Source of the DNA: Spirochaetales bacterium
Lineage (GTDB): Bacteria; Spirochaetota; Leptospiria; Leptospirales; Leptonemataceae
Reading direction: 5' to 3'
Length of the DNA: 64,000 bases
Assembly (NCBI GenBank): GCA_024233935.1
Contig: JACKOY010000021.1
Location: 8,968-72,967, forward strand
Below the pieces are notes generated by a model that ran no database searches, was not told the DNA's origin, and saw nothing but the letters and a program-made list of their open reading frames with translations. A program made the translations under genes and the position numbers. This document shows, one piece after another, positions 50,117-59,154 of the stretch. Position 1 is the first letter of the stretch; the number at the start of each line of letters is the position of its first letter.

Positions 50117-50608
50117 TCAGGCCTGAGCCTGTCCCCCACGTACTTTGTTGGATACGTTGGCCGCCGTGCTTTTGGCTTTGCCAGCCGCGTCAGCTGCTGC
50201 GCCCTGTACCTGAGCTGCGAAAGAGTTGGCCTGTTCGGCAACTGTTTGCGCCTTTTCCTTGATGAATGTTGCAAGCTCGTCAAGGCGAGTGTTCAGGTCA
50301 TTGATGCGCTCTTCACCGACGACGCCGCGAACCTGTTCCAGCACCTGGCTGTAGTTCTTTTCGGCTTCGGCCAGAACACGATTGAAGTTCTGCTCCGCCT
50401 GGGTCTGAACGTCTTTTACACCTTTGATAGTGTTGTCCAGAACCTCACGGATCTTCTGAGCTGCTTCTGAGTTGTCAGAAGCGCCACGGCCTTTCAGATC
50501 TTCGAAGGTCTTCTCGACGGCTTTCAGAGCCGACTGGAAGTTTTCTTCGCCCATCTTGAAAAGACCAAGTCCGGCGTTCAGTATATCCTGCAGATTTTTC
50601 TCAAGCAT
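50117..50608 (-). CDS. Phasin-like amphipathic helical protein
   Basis: A 163-residue all-helical protein from ATG 50608 (MLEKNLQDILNAGLGLF) with GAGG upstream. It is rich in Ala, Glu, Gln and Lys with heptad-type amphipathic helices (ALKAVEKTFEDLKGRG, RVLAEAEKNYSQVLEQVRGVV, LDELATFIKEKAQTVAEQANSF) and a flexible Ala/Lys tail like those of PhaP/PhaF-type phasins (AADAAGKAKSTAANVSNKV). No signal peptide. Phasins coat polyhydroxyalkanoate granules, but no pha gene is in the window, so a general helical or stress role is equally possible. A terminator follows at 50046-50072. Confidence 0.7.
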   Translation of the reverse strand: MLEKNLQDILNAGLGLFKMGEENFQSALKAVEKTFEDLKGRGASDNSEAAQKIREVLDNTIKGVKDVQTQAEQNFNRVLAEAEKNYSQVLEQVRGVVGEERINDLNTRLDELATFIKEKAQTVAEQANSFAAQVQGAAADAAGKAKSTAANVSNKVRGGQAQA

Positions 50609-50910
50609 CTTGTAACCTCGCTTTATGCGTTGCACCACTGTTTTGTGCGACGCACCATAACGCAAGCTTTTTTATGACAAAATGGCGAAAAAAAACCGGC
50701 CTGGTGTTCCGCCCAAAAGGGGCTTTACAGCGACATAAGCGCGGGTTGTTTGGCTGATTGCTATCGGGCGGGGGCGGTCCTGAAACTGCCACGGTCGGTG
50801 GGCCGGGAGTTCCGCGCACGGTGTCTGGTGGCCGGCAACGGTCGATGTCGCTATTCTTGTGCGAACCAGAGGCGCAGCCAACCGCCCGGCCAAATCTTGA
50901 AGGAGTACCC

Positions 50911-51258
50911 ATGGACAAGGCGAAACTGGAAAAATACCGCAAAAGACTGCTGGAGGCCCGTGCTGACATTCTGCGGGAGCTGGAAGTCGAGAAGGAGTAT
51001 TTTGTCTACAACGAGCAGGGTGACATCGTCGATGTGGCCGGTGGCATGATATCGAACGAGATCCTGACCCGCCTGTCCGATATGGACGTCGAAAAGCTGA
51101 ACCTCATCGACAAGGCTCTGGAGAAAGTCGATGCGGGCACCTACGGCATCTGCGAGGGTACCCAGAAAAAGATCCCGGATGCGCGCCTCAATCAGATCCC
51201 CTGGGCGCGCTACACCACCGAATACGCGGAGCAACTCGAGCGGAGCAATCGCCGCTGA
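50911..51258 (+). CDS. DksA/TraR-type zinc-finger-like protein lacking most zinc cysteines
   Basis: A 115-residue protein with a good GGAG before ATG 50911. The coiled-coil N-terminal half (KLEKYRKRLLEARADILRELEVEKEYFV) and the C-terminal GTYGICEGTQKKIPDARLNQIPWARYTTEYA match DksA/TraR C4-type zinc-finger proteins, which enter the RNA polymerase secondary channel. Only the first cysteine of the four is kept (C-E-G-T instead of CxxC, and T-T-E-Y instead of CxxC), so it probably does not bind zinc in the classical way; similar degenerate members exist in other phyla. A terminator overlaps its 3' end. Confidence 0.85.
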   Translation: MDKAKLEKYRKRLLEARADILRELEVEKEYFVYNEQGDIVDVAGGMISNEILTRLSDMDVEKLNLIDKALEKVDAGTYGICEGTQKKIPDARLNQIPWARYTTEYAEQLERSNRR

Positions 51259-51273
51259 GCGCTCCGCTTTTCC
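51239..51273 (+). terminator. Terminator at the end of the DksA-like gene
   Basis: AGCGGAGC (51239-51246), 14-base loop, GCTCCGCT (51261-51268), then TTTTCC. The 5' arm lies inside the last codons of the DksA-like gene. It separates that gene from gyrB, which starts at 51309. Confidence 0.6.
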
Positions 51274-51308
51274 TTTACAGATTATGTCCCCTCAGGTAGG
51301 CTTTCTTT

Positions 51309-53267
51309 ATGCCGGCAAAAAGTACCCCCAACGCTAAGGGCGACAGCTCGAGCTACGGCACGCATTCCATTAAGATCCTGGAAGGTCTGGAAGCGGTGCG
51401 CAAGCGACCGGGCATGTATATCGGCACCCAGGATGCCACCGGTCTGCACAAGATGGTCTACGAAGTCGTCGACAACTCGGTCGACGAGCACATGGCCGGA
51501 CACGCCCGAGCTGTTCAGGTTCGCATCCTGCCCGACAACATCATTGAAGTCCAGGACGACGGTCGCGGCATTCCGGTGGGTCTGCACCCCGACGCCAAAG
51601 TCAGCACGCTGGAAGTCGTAATGACCAAACTGCACGCGGGCGGTAAATTTGAAAAAGACGCCTACAAGATTTCAGGCGGTCTGCACGGCGTGGGCGTCTC
51701 GGTCGTAAATGCCCTTTCTGAGTGGCTGGAAGCGGAGGTACATCAGGAGGGCAAGATTCATTTCCAGGCGTACCGCAAAGGGGTGCCGGTCAAGCCAGTC
51801 GCCGTGAAAGGCAAAACCAAACACACCGGAACCGTGATCCGCTTTAAGCCGGACGGTTCGATTTTTACAACAACCGAATTCAAATATTCCGTAATCCGCC
51901 AGCGCCTCGAAGAAATGGCCTTCTTGAACCGCGGCTTGATCATGCGCCTTTCGGACGAGCGCAAGAAGCCCCACAAGCAGGAAGAATTTCTTTTTCAGGG
52001 CGGCATCCAGGAACTGATCGAGCGCATCGCGGCCCGTCGCCAGATGCTTCACAAACGCATCATCTACTTCGAAGGCGAACGCGAGGGCGTGACCGGCGAA
52101 TTCGCCATGGCCTACACCGGCGCCCAGGCCGAACTCGTGTACTGCTTTACAAACGGCATCAACAACTCCCTCGGCGGCACTCATCTGGAGGGTTTTCGCA
52201 CGGCCCTCACGCGCACTCTGAACGAGTACCTGAAAAAGGACGACGCGATCAAAAAGAAGTTGGGTGGCTCTTTGACCGGAGACGATGTTCGCGAAGGGCT
52301 GGTCTGCGTGATCAGCGTGAAGATTCCCGAGCCGCAGTTCAACTCCCAGACCAAAGAAAAACTGGTAAACGCCGAGGTCAAAGGCCAGGTTCAGCAGATT
52401 GTAAACGACAAGCTGTCTTTGTTTCTGGAAGAAAACCCGGGAGAGATCAAACCGATTCTCGAGAAGTGTATTCTTTCCCACCGCGCGCGGGAAGCCGCCC
52501 GAAAAGCGCGGGAAATGGTCACCAAACGCAAGGGCTTTTTGGAGGGCGGCGGTCTGCCCGGCAAACTCGCCGATTGTTCCGAAAAAGACCCTTCCAAATC
52601 AGAAATATTCATCGTGGAAGGGGATTCTGCCGGCGGCTCGGCCAAGCAGGGTCGCAACCGAAACTACCAGGCGATTCTACCACTCAAGGGCAAGATCTTA
52701 AACGTGCTCAAGGCGCGGGACGACGCCATTCTGAACAACGAAGAAATAAAGACCCTGGTCACCGCGCTGGGCGTCGGCTTCGGAACCGAGGGCTTTGAGA
52801 TGGGCCGCCTGCGCTATCACCGCATCATCATCATGACCGACGCGGATGTGGATGGTTCGCACATTCGCACGCTACTGCTTACGTTCTTCTTTAAGAAGAT
52901 GCGTCCGGTCGTGGACAATGGCTTTCTATATATTGCCCAACCTCCGCTCTATCTTCTGCGCGCCGGGAAAGTGCACGAGTATGCCTTCACCGAGCAGCAA
53001 AAAGAACGATTCATCAAGAAGCATGGCGAAGATAAGGCGACCATACAGCGCTACAAAGGGTTGGGTGAGATGAACCCCGAGCAACTCTGGGAAACCACCA
53101 TGGACCCCGAGCGCAGAGTTATGTTGCAGGTCAATCCCCTGCATGAGGGCAGCCCCGAGCTTCTCGATGTGGATCGCACCTTCACAATTCTCATGGGTGA
53201 TGACGTAGGGCCACGACGCGAGTTCATCGAGACCAACGCCCTTTCGGTCGCCAATCTGGACCTGTAA
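51309..53267 (+). CDS. gyrB: DNA gyrase subunit B
   Basis: ATPase subunit of gyrase, introducing negative supercoils with GyrA. The 652 residues contain the GHKL ATP site (YEVVDNSVDEHMAG, DDGRGIPVG, SGGLHGVGVSVVNALSEWL), the transducer, the TOPRIM domain (IFIVEGDSAGGSAKQGRNRN, MTDADVDGSHIRTL) and the C-terminal IQRYKGLGEMNPEQLWETTMDP, a GyrB-type rather than ParE-type ending. Start ATG 51309 has only a weak Shine-Dalgarno; TTTACA-17-TAGGCT at 51274-51302 is a poor promoter match close to the start. gyrA and recF are not next to it. Confidence 0.95.
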   Translation: MPAKSTPNAKGDSSSYGTHSIKILEGLEAVRKRPGMYIGTQDATGLHKMVYEVVDNSVDEHMAGHARAVQVRILPDNIIEVQDDGRGIPVGLHPDAKVSTLEVVMTKLHAGGKFEKDAYKISGGLHGVGVSVVNALSEWLEAEVHQEGKIHFQAYRKGVPVKPVAVKGKTKHTGTVIRFKPDGSIFTTTEFKYSVIRQRLEEMAFLNRGLIMRLSDERKKPHKQEEFLFQGGIQELIERIAARRQMLHKRIIYFEGEREGVTGEFAMAYTGAQAELVYCFTNGINNSLGGTHLEGFRTALTRTLNEYLKKDDAIKKKLGGSLTGDDVREGLVCVISVKIPEPQFNSQTKEKLVNAEVKGQVQQIVNDKLSLFLEENPGEIKPILEKCILSHRAREAARKAREMVTKRKGFLEGGGLPGKLADCSEKDPSKSEIFIVEGDSAGGSAKQGRNRNYQAILPLKGKILNVLKARDDAILNNEEIKTLVTALGVGFGTEGFEMGRLRYHRIIIMTDADVDGSHIRTLLLTFFFKKMRPVVDNGFLYIAQPPLYLLRAGKVHEYAFTEQQKERFIKKHGEDKATIQRYKGLGEMNPEQLWETTMDPERRVMLQVNPLHEGSPELLDVDRTFTILMGDDVGPRREFIETNALSVANLDL

Positions 53268-53281
53268 GCAAGCCCGAACGC

Positions 53282-53298
53282 TCCGGCGAAACGCCGGA
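53282..53298 (+). terminator. Hairpin after gyrB
   Basis: TCCGGCG (53282-53288), AAA, CGCCGGA (53292-53298): a perfect 7-pair stem 15 bases after the gyrB stop. No U-tract follows, so it is a weak terminator or an RNA stabiliser. Confidence 0.45.
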
Positions 53299-53364
53299 CT
53301 CCGCTGAAAAGCCCCACGTCGATGCCGACAACCGGCACCGCAAGTCGGTTCCCTCGTTTTGAGT

Positions 53365-53392
53365 AGCTTTCAGAATGGAGTCCGTGAAAGCT
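53365..53392. repeat. 8-bp inverted repeat upstream of the broken cyclase gene
   Basis: AGCTTTCA (53365-53372), 12-base spacer, TGAAAGCT (53385-53392). The dyad spacing fits a regulator operator or a small hairpin in the leader of the gene at 53471. The rest of 53299-53470 shows nothing else I can name. Confidence 0.4.
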
Positions 53393-53470
53393 TGCCCGCG
53401 GTCAGGGGCCGGGCCACGTCCACCACGCGGCAGACTCGAGGCCCGGGGGAACTTCTGATCAGGGTGCATC

Positions 53471-54788
53471 ATGATACAGGCAGTTGCTTCTACATTTTCC
53501 TGGCTCCTGGGGCGTCACATCTCAAGCGCTCTTCCGGAAAGAGAAGAGCGCCTTTTCAGAATTACGGCAAACGTTCAAGCTCTTGCCCTCCTTGCGGGCG
53601 CTCTGGGGTGGACGCTCCCTCAACCCGATGCGGCAATGCCGTTTTTTCATTTCCTGCATACCTTCTTCTTTGCTGAAATCGCGGTTTCGTGGCTCCTCTT
53701 GCGAAACGGGTTTCAAGTACTGGGCCCGGCCGTTTGCTGTATCGCGTGTGCCTTCCACGTCATATTGGCTTCATTTGCGTTGCCGGGCATTTCCATTTAT
53801 CTGTTCTATCCGACCGCAATGGTCTTGCCGCTTCTTTTGATAAATCCGCGCAGGCCCTACCTTCGCTTTGGGTTATCCCTTTTGCCGATCCTGGCCTTCG
53901 CCCTCCATCAGTTGCATATGAACGCGTTGGGCGGACAGCCGTACTTCGGCAAGAACCCGGACCTCTTGCCGCCGCAGAATATTCTTCTGGATGTTCTCTT
54001 CAGTCAGTTTGTGCTGCTGGCGGCTTGCTACACGTTCATGCGGGGAGCTTTCCGGGCAGAAGAAAAGCTGGCCAGGGAACACCAAAAATCGGAGCGGCTG
54101 CTCCTGAATATTCTACCCCTTGAGGTGGCAAAGGAACTTAAAGAGAAGGGGCATCGGAGCCGCGGTATTTTGATGCGACCGTCTGCTTCACAGACTTCAA
54201 GGGCTTCACGCAAATCGCGGAAACGCTTTCTCCGAAAGAACTGGTCAACGAGCTGGATCTCTGCTTTTCCTACTTTGACAGTCTGATGGATCGCCACCGA
54301 CTCGAAAAACTGAAAACGATCGGCGATAGTTACATGTTTGCCGGGGGCATCCCTGCCCCCAATCGCACTCATGCGGTCGATTGCGTACTGTGCGCGCTCG
54401 AGATTCAGGCGTTCATGCAGCAGATGAAAGAGATCAAGGGCCAGCAGGGCCTGCCATACTGGGAGCTACGACTTGGTATTCATTCCGGCGATATCGTGGC
54501 GGGTGTCATCGGGGAAAAAAGTTTGCCTATGACGTTTGGAGCGATACAGTCAACACTGCGAGCAGGTGCGAGTCTTCCGGGATTCCGGGACGCATCAACG
54601 TGTCCGGAGCAACATATGAACTTGTGAAGGACTTTTTTCATTGCGAGTTTCGCGGCTCAGTTCCGGCGAAGCATAAGGGTCACATCGATATGTATTTCGT
54701 GAATGGGCTTTTGCCCGAGCTACAACGCAATGGCCAGGAACGAATTCCCAATGACGAATTCGAAAAGAGGTACGCCGCCCTCTCGTAG
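53471..54788 (+). pseudogene. Membrane class III adenylyl cyclase broken by two frameshifts
   Basis: Three successive frames join into one cyclase. Frame A (ATG 53471) encodes about six membrane spans (FFAEIAVSWLLL, ISIYLFYPTAMVLPLLLI, QFVLLAACYTFM) and the junction LLLNILPLEVAKELKEKG. At about 54148-54157 sense moves to the next frame: EPRYFDATVCFTDFKGFTQIAE with the first metal Asp, then KLKTIGDSYMFAGG with Lys and the second Asp. At the A6 run 54515-54520 it moves again: KFAYDVWSDTVNTASRCE to the stop at 54788. Each break is cured by adding one base. Lys and Asp at the specificity sites fit ATP. Decay or sequencing error are both possible. Confidence 0.8.
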
Positions 54789-54824
54789 GTCGGCGAGATT
54801 CTTGAGAAAAGGCCCCTGCTCCTG

Positions 54825-55322
54825 CTATTCTGCCGGGGTAAGCGAGACCAGAAGCACGGTCGCCAGGCAAGCCACGCCTTCGGATCGCCCCAGGGCGCCC
54901 ATCTTCTCGGTTGTCGTAGCCTTAAAGCCAATGCGCGTTACATCCAGGCCAAGAATTCCGGCGAGGGATGCGCGGATGGCGTCTCTGTGAACAGCCACCC
55001 GCGGCTTTTCGCCGACCAGGGTCAGATCAATGTTTGCGATGCGAAAACCGTGCTCGCGGACCAGACCGAGCGCGAAGTTCACGATCTTACGTGAGTCCAG
55101 ATTCTTCAGACTCTCATCCGAGTCCGGAAAGTGCTGACCAATGTCGCCCTGCCCGATCGCACCGAGCAGTGCATCTGCCAGCGCATGCAAGACCACGTCG
55201 GCGTCGGAATGGCCTTCAAGCGCCAGCTCTGACGCAATCTCGTAGCCCCCCAGAAGCAGGGGCCGCGACGGATCGGTCTTCAAACGATGAAAGTCCAGAC
55301 CGTTGCCAATCCTGAGATCCAT
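54825..55322 (-). CDS. ispF: 2-C-methyl-D-erythritol 2,4-cyclodiphosphate synthase
   Basis: Fifth step of the MEP isoprenoid pathway, forming MEcPP with release of CMP in a trimeric zinc enzyme. The 165 residues have all the marks: RIGNGLDFHRL (zinc Asp/His), LEGHSDADVVLHALADALLGAIGQGDIGQHFPDSD, and ATTTEKMGALGRSEGVAC at the C-terminus. It lies 9 bases behind the UPF0182 gene on the same strand, so it is probably at the end of a nadA-UPF0182-ispF transcript. No ispD is adjacent, although the two are often paired. Confidence 0.96.
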   Translation of the reverse strand: MDLRIGNGLDFHRLKTDPSRPLLLGGYEIASELALEGHSDADVVLHALADALLGAIGQGDIGQHFPDSDESLKNLDSRKIVNFALGLVREHGFRIANIDLTLVGEKPRVAVHRDAIRASLAGILGLDVTRIGFKATTTEKMGALGRSEGVACLATVLLVSLTPAE

Positions 55323-55331
55323 AAGAAGATT

Positions 55332-58076
55332 TCAAGGACCGGCGGACAGTGCGCGTTCCAGTTCTTCCAGCTGACGACCGTATTCGGCCCAATCCCCCCG
55401 GGCCGCCGCCTCGCGGGCCTGCCGTAGATGGGAGCGGGCCTGGCCGAGTCGCTGGGTGTCGGTAGCCGCCCGGTCGGGCTGCCCGTCGGTTCCCGTGATC
55501 GCCGCTGCTCGATTTCCGGCCAGAGCGTACAGGGCATCGTCCAGGTTTTCGCCCATGACGACCGAAATGCCGTCCGCGGCCACAACCCGACGCAACTCGG
55601 GGAAAGGCGACTCGGTACTTTGTAGATAGATCGGTTCAATATAAAGCAGGGTGTCCGCAATCGGAATCACAAGCAGGTTGCCGCGAATGACACGCGAACC
55701 CTGCTGATTCCACAGGCTGAGATCCTTTGAGATATCGGGGTTCTGGTCAATGCGCGACTCGATCTGGATGGGCCCGTAGATCTGCCTGGTGCGCGGAAAG
55801 TCGAACAGCAGCATCTCGCCGTAATCTGCACCGTCCGGTCCGTAATCACAGCGGGCCGCCATCCAGGCCACCATGTTCTGCTTGTTGTTCGGAATGAAGG
55901 GCAACATCAGGATGTACTCTTCGCGATCCCGATCGGGCAGTTTGATTACGGTGTAGTACGGTTCTACACGCTGGGGCGTTTCGCTGTAGATCTCGGTCGC
56001 AATCTGCCAGCGATCTTCCAGATTGTACAACGCCAGCGGATCATCCATGTGATAGTCCGTGTAGACGGCCGCCTGCACGGAAAAGAGGTTTTCGGGATAG
56101 CGCAGGTGCTCCCGCAAAAACGATGGCATTTCGCTTATGGGTCGAAAGAGATCCGGAAAGAACGAACGGTAAGCCGCGAGAATCGGGTCTTCTTCATCAA
56201 AGGCATAGTACTGCAGACGACCGTCGTAAGCATCAATGACAACCTTGACCGAGTTGCGCATGTAGTTGGCGCCGATCCACTCATGAAACGTTCTTCGCTC
56301 CAGGGGCAGGCTACGGAGCAAATCGCCGGCGAGATGCGCACTGTACGGAAAACGGTCCGAACTTGTGTAAGCATCCAGAATCCAGTACAACCGACCATCG
56401 TCCCCAAGCACAATGTACGGATCGTCGTCATATTCCAGAAAGGGAGCCATACGACGCACGGCGTCATGAATATTGCGCCGGAATAGAATGCGTGATTCCG
56501 GTTTGATGTATTCCGAGATCAGAAGTTTCCATGTATCGAACTGCCAGGCGATCAGCAGCTTGTGCAGGCCGCTGCCGAGTTCGATGCCGCCCTCACCCGA
56601 ATAAGCCGTCTCGGCGAAATTGTCGTCCAGAGGATAGTCGATCTCTTTTAGATACGTGTCCACGCACACGTAGTCGTTGTTCAGCTCGCCATAATAGATG
56701 CCCGCGCGCGAAACTTCGCTGACGGAGTCCTGAAAGACGGTCGGCGGAAAATCTTTGATCCACAATTCGGGCAAACCTTCGGCGGTCACCCGGTTGGTCG
56801 GGGACATTACGATACCGAACCCGTGGGTGTACTGCAGATGCCGGCTTTCCCAGGTCGGCGAACGCTCCGCCAGATCCTGTTTGTCCAATTCCCGGGCTGC
56901 GATCATTACCTGGCGCATGTGCCCGCCGATCGTATAACGATCCACGTCCACGTCGGCAAATTCATAGTACGGCCGGATTTCCTGAAGCTGGCTGAAGGTC
57001 TCCCGCACCGGCCGGTAATCCCAGAGGCGGATGTTGTCTACGATCAACTGATTCTGACGCAAGGTCTGCAGGCTCAATTGTGGCTGCACTTCGAAGCGCC
57101 GACGGTTGATCTCGTCCAGGCCGTAGGCATACCTTGTAAAATGAATGCTGTGCTCAATGTATTCCCGTTCGGCCGAAAACTCATTGGGATTCACCTGAAT
57201 CAGTCGCACGATACCTGGATAAATGCCGGCCATCAGCACGTAGAGGGCGACCCAAACGCCGGACGCAATCAGCGGCGGCCGCAATCGACGTAGAAAACCG
57301 CTGAGCACGATCACGATGCTCACGAGCACACCGGCCACACAGAAAACGAGATACGCGGGCGCCCGGGCATGCACGTCGGTATAGGCCGCGCCGGCGACCT
57401 TGCCCGAACTGCCGTTAAAGACCAATTCGAATCGATTCAGATAGGCGCCGGCCGCAAATGCCAGAGCTACCAGTCCCAGAAGAAACGCCAGGTGCGGCAC
57501 GGCGAACTCACCGAGACGCTGCACCTGACCGCTCGATACGTTGACATTCTGCAAGGTCAGGGCATAAACCAGAGTGGTTGCAATTAAAGCGAGTATGAGC
57601 ACCGCCTTGAGCCAGGAAAGCAGACTCTGGTACCAGGCCAGCTGAAACATGTAGAACGATGCGTCTTCGCCAAAAACTGGATCGGTGAGCCCGGTCGCAG
57701 GGCCGTGGTCGGCCAGCACGTAGGTTTGCCAGAACGACTGAAAGTGCGAACCGTTGATAACCAGGGCCAGAAACAGAGACCCGCCGACGAAAAGCAGTCT
57801 TACTCCGCCAGGCGGGAAAACGCGGTTAAACGAGTAACTGCGCAGCCGCAGAAGGGCGACGTAGAAGTTGGCAAAATAGACCAGAAACGCAGCGGTCGCC
57901 CCGGCGACGTAGAAGCTGGCTTCCATGGTCCAGGTGCGCCACCAGACTTCGACCTGCCCATGGGACGAAAACCAGAGATAGTTCGTGTAATGATAGCTCG
58001 CCTGGTTGAAGATGTAGTAACCGGCGAAGATAATCCCGCCAACAACCAGCGGTAGTATACGTGTGTTTTTTTGCAT
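55332..58076 (-). CDS. UPF0182 family membrane protein
   Basis: A 914-residue protein from ATG 58076 (MQKNTRILPLVVGG). The first third has about seven membrane spans (LPLVVGGIIFAGYYIF, FYVAGATAAFLVYFANFYVALL, LLFVGGSLFLALVI, LLSWLKAVLILALIATTLVYAL), followed by a large soluble domain with family blocks such as LRQNQLIVDNIRLWDYRPVRETFSQLQEIRPYY and GFGIVMSPTNRV. It ends in a helical stretch of about 70 residues. UPF0182 has no established function. It begins 28 bases after nadA and precedes ispF by 9 bases. Confidence 0.92.
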   Translation of the reverse strand: MQKNTRILPLVVGGIIFAGYYIFNQASYHYTNYLWFSSHGQVEVWWRTWTMEASFYVAGATAAFLVYFANFYVALLRLRSYSFNRVFPPGGVRLLFVGGSLFLALVINGSHFQSFWQTYVLADHGPATGLTDPVFGEDASFYMFQLAWYQSLLSWLKAVLILALIATTLVYALTLQNVNVSSGQVQRLGEFAVPHLAFLLGLVALAFAAGAYLNRFELVFNGSSGKVAGAAYTDVHARAPAYLVFCVAGVLVSIVIVLSGFLRRLRPPLIASGVWVALYVLMAGIYPGIVRLIQVNPNEFSAEREYIEHSIHFTRYAYGLDEINRRRFEVQPQLSLQTLRQNQLIVDNIRLWDYRPVRETFSQLQEIRPYYEFADVDVDRYTIGGHMRQVMIAARELDKQDLAERSPTWESRHLQYTHGFGIVMSPTNRVTAEGLPELWIKDFPPTVFQDSVSEVSRAGIYYGELNNDYVCVDTYLKEIDYPLDDNFAETAYSGEGGIELGSGLHKLLIAWQFDTWKLLISEYIKPESRILFRRNIHDAVRRMAPFLEYDDDPYIVLGDDGRLYWILDAYTSSDRFPYSAHLAGDLLRSLPLERRTFHEWIGANYMRNSVKVVIDAYDGRLQYYAFDEEDPILAAYRSFFPDLFRPISEMPSFLREHLRYPENLFSVQAAVYTDYHMDDPLALYNLEDRWQIATEIYSETPQRVEPYYTVIKLPDRDREEYILMLPFIPNNKQNMVAWMAARCDYGPDGADYGEMLLFDFPRTRQIYGPIQIESRIDQNPDISKDLSLWNQQGSRVIRGNLLVIPIADTLLYIEPIYLQSTESPFPELRRVVAADGISVVMGENLDDALYALAGNRAAAITGTDGQPDRAATDTQRLGQARSHLRQAREAAARGDWAEYGRQLEELERALSAGP

Positions 58077-58104
58077 CCGGGGCGTCGACTCCGACCCGGA
58101 AAGC

Positions 58105-59082
58105 TCAACCAATCGCCAGCATCCGGTCCACCGCTTTTTTTGCGGGTACCCGGATGTGTTCCGGCACATCGACCTCGAACTGCTCTTTCAAAAGCGCGTC
58201 CCGCACTTTTACGAGCGTGATTTTCTTCATGTGCGGGCAGGACTGGCAGGTCGAGATAAAATGCCGGTCCGGAAATCGCGAACGCAGGTTGTCGCCCATA
58301 CTACATTCGGTTACGAGCATGATGTTCTTGCGATCGCTCTTCGCAATGAAACCTTCCATCTGTGACGTGCTGCCGGAAAAATCGGAGGCGCCGGTCACAT
58401 CCGTATCACACTCCGGATGCGAAATCACAAGCAGGTCGTCAAAATGGCGCCGGGCGTCGGCAATATCGTCGGCGGTATACAGTTCATGCACGATGCACTT
58501 GCCCTGCTCCCAGGAAATGATCTTCTTTTTCGTCTGTTGCTGAATGTTGCGCGCCAGATACTCGTCCGGAAGAAAAATTACGGTATCGCCTTCGACACTC
58601 TCGACTACCTGAAGGGCGTTGGCGCTGGTGCAGCAGACATCCGTCTCGGCTTTTACTTCGGCGCTACAATTCACGTAAGTGACCACAGGAACGCCCGGGT
58701 ACTTCTTCTTCAGCTCACGAACATCGGCGCCGGTGATGCTCTCGGCCAGAGAACAACCTGCTTCCAGATCGGCGATGAGCACTTTGCGGTTCGGATTGAT
58801 GATCTTTGCCGTCTCGGCCATGAAGTGCACGCCGTTAAACAGTATGATGTCGGCCGTCGTTTCGCCGGCCAGACGCGCCAGTCCGAGAGAGTCCCCCACG
58901 AAGTCCGATACACCGTGAAAGACGTCGGGGGTCATGTAGTTGTGACCCAGCACCACGGCGTTCTTCTGTTCTTTTAGATGCTGGATCTCTTCGATCACCG
59001 GCATGGCCTGATCGAGCTCGTGGGGCATCATGGTTACGGCCAGTTTGGTCCGTATTTCGTCGAGGTCCTGGGTAATACGCAT
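58105..59082 (-). CDS. nadA: Quinolinate synthase A
   Basis: [4Fe-4S] enzyme condensing iminoaspartate and dihydroxyacetone phosphate into quinolinate for NAD synthesis. The 325 residues show NAVVLGHNYMTPDVFHGVSDFVGDSL, DLEAGCSLAESI (cluster Cys), TYVNCSAEVKAETDVCCTSANA (second Cys), and MLVTECSMGDNL plus FISTCQSCPHMKKITL (third cluster Cys region). GGAG lies about 12 bases before ATG 59082. nadB and nadC are not adjacent. It is divergent from the lipoyl-type gene across about 70 bases. Confidence 0.96.
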   Translation of the reverse strand: MRITQDLDEIRTKLAVTMMPHELDQAMPVIEEIQHLKEQKNAVVLGHNYMTPDVFHGVSDFVGDSLGLARLAGETTADIILFNGVHFMAETAKIINPNRKVLIADLEAGCSLAESITGADVRELKKKYPGVPVVTYVNCSAEVKAETDVCCTSANALQVVESVEGDTVIFLPDEYLARNIQQQTKKKIISWEQGKCIVHELYTADDIADARRHFDDLLVISHPECDTDVTGASDFSGSTSQMEGFIAKSDRKNIMLVTECSMGDNLRSRFPDRHFISTCQSCPHMKKITLVKVRDALLKEQFEVDVPEHIRVPAKKAVDRMLAIG

Positions 59083-59154
59083 CTCTTGTTCTTCTCCAAC
59101 CGTCGATTTCGTACACCAACGGTTCTATTTCCAGAATAGGAACAACCACCGCAT

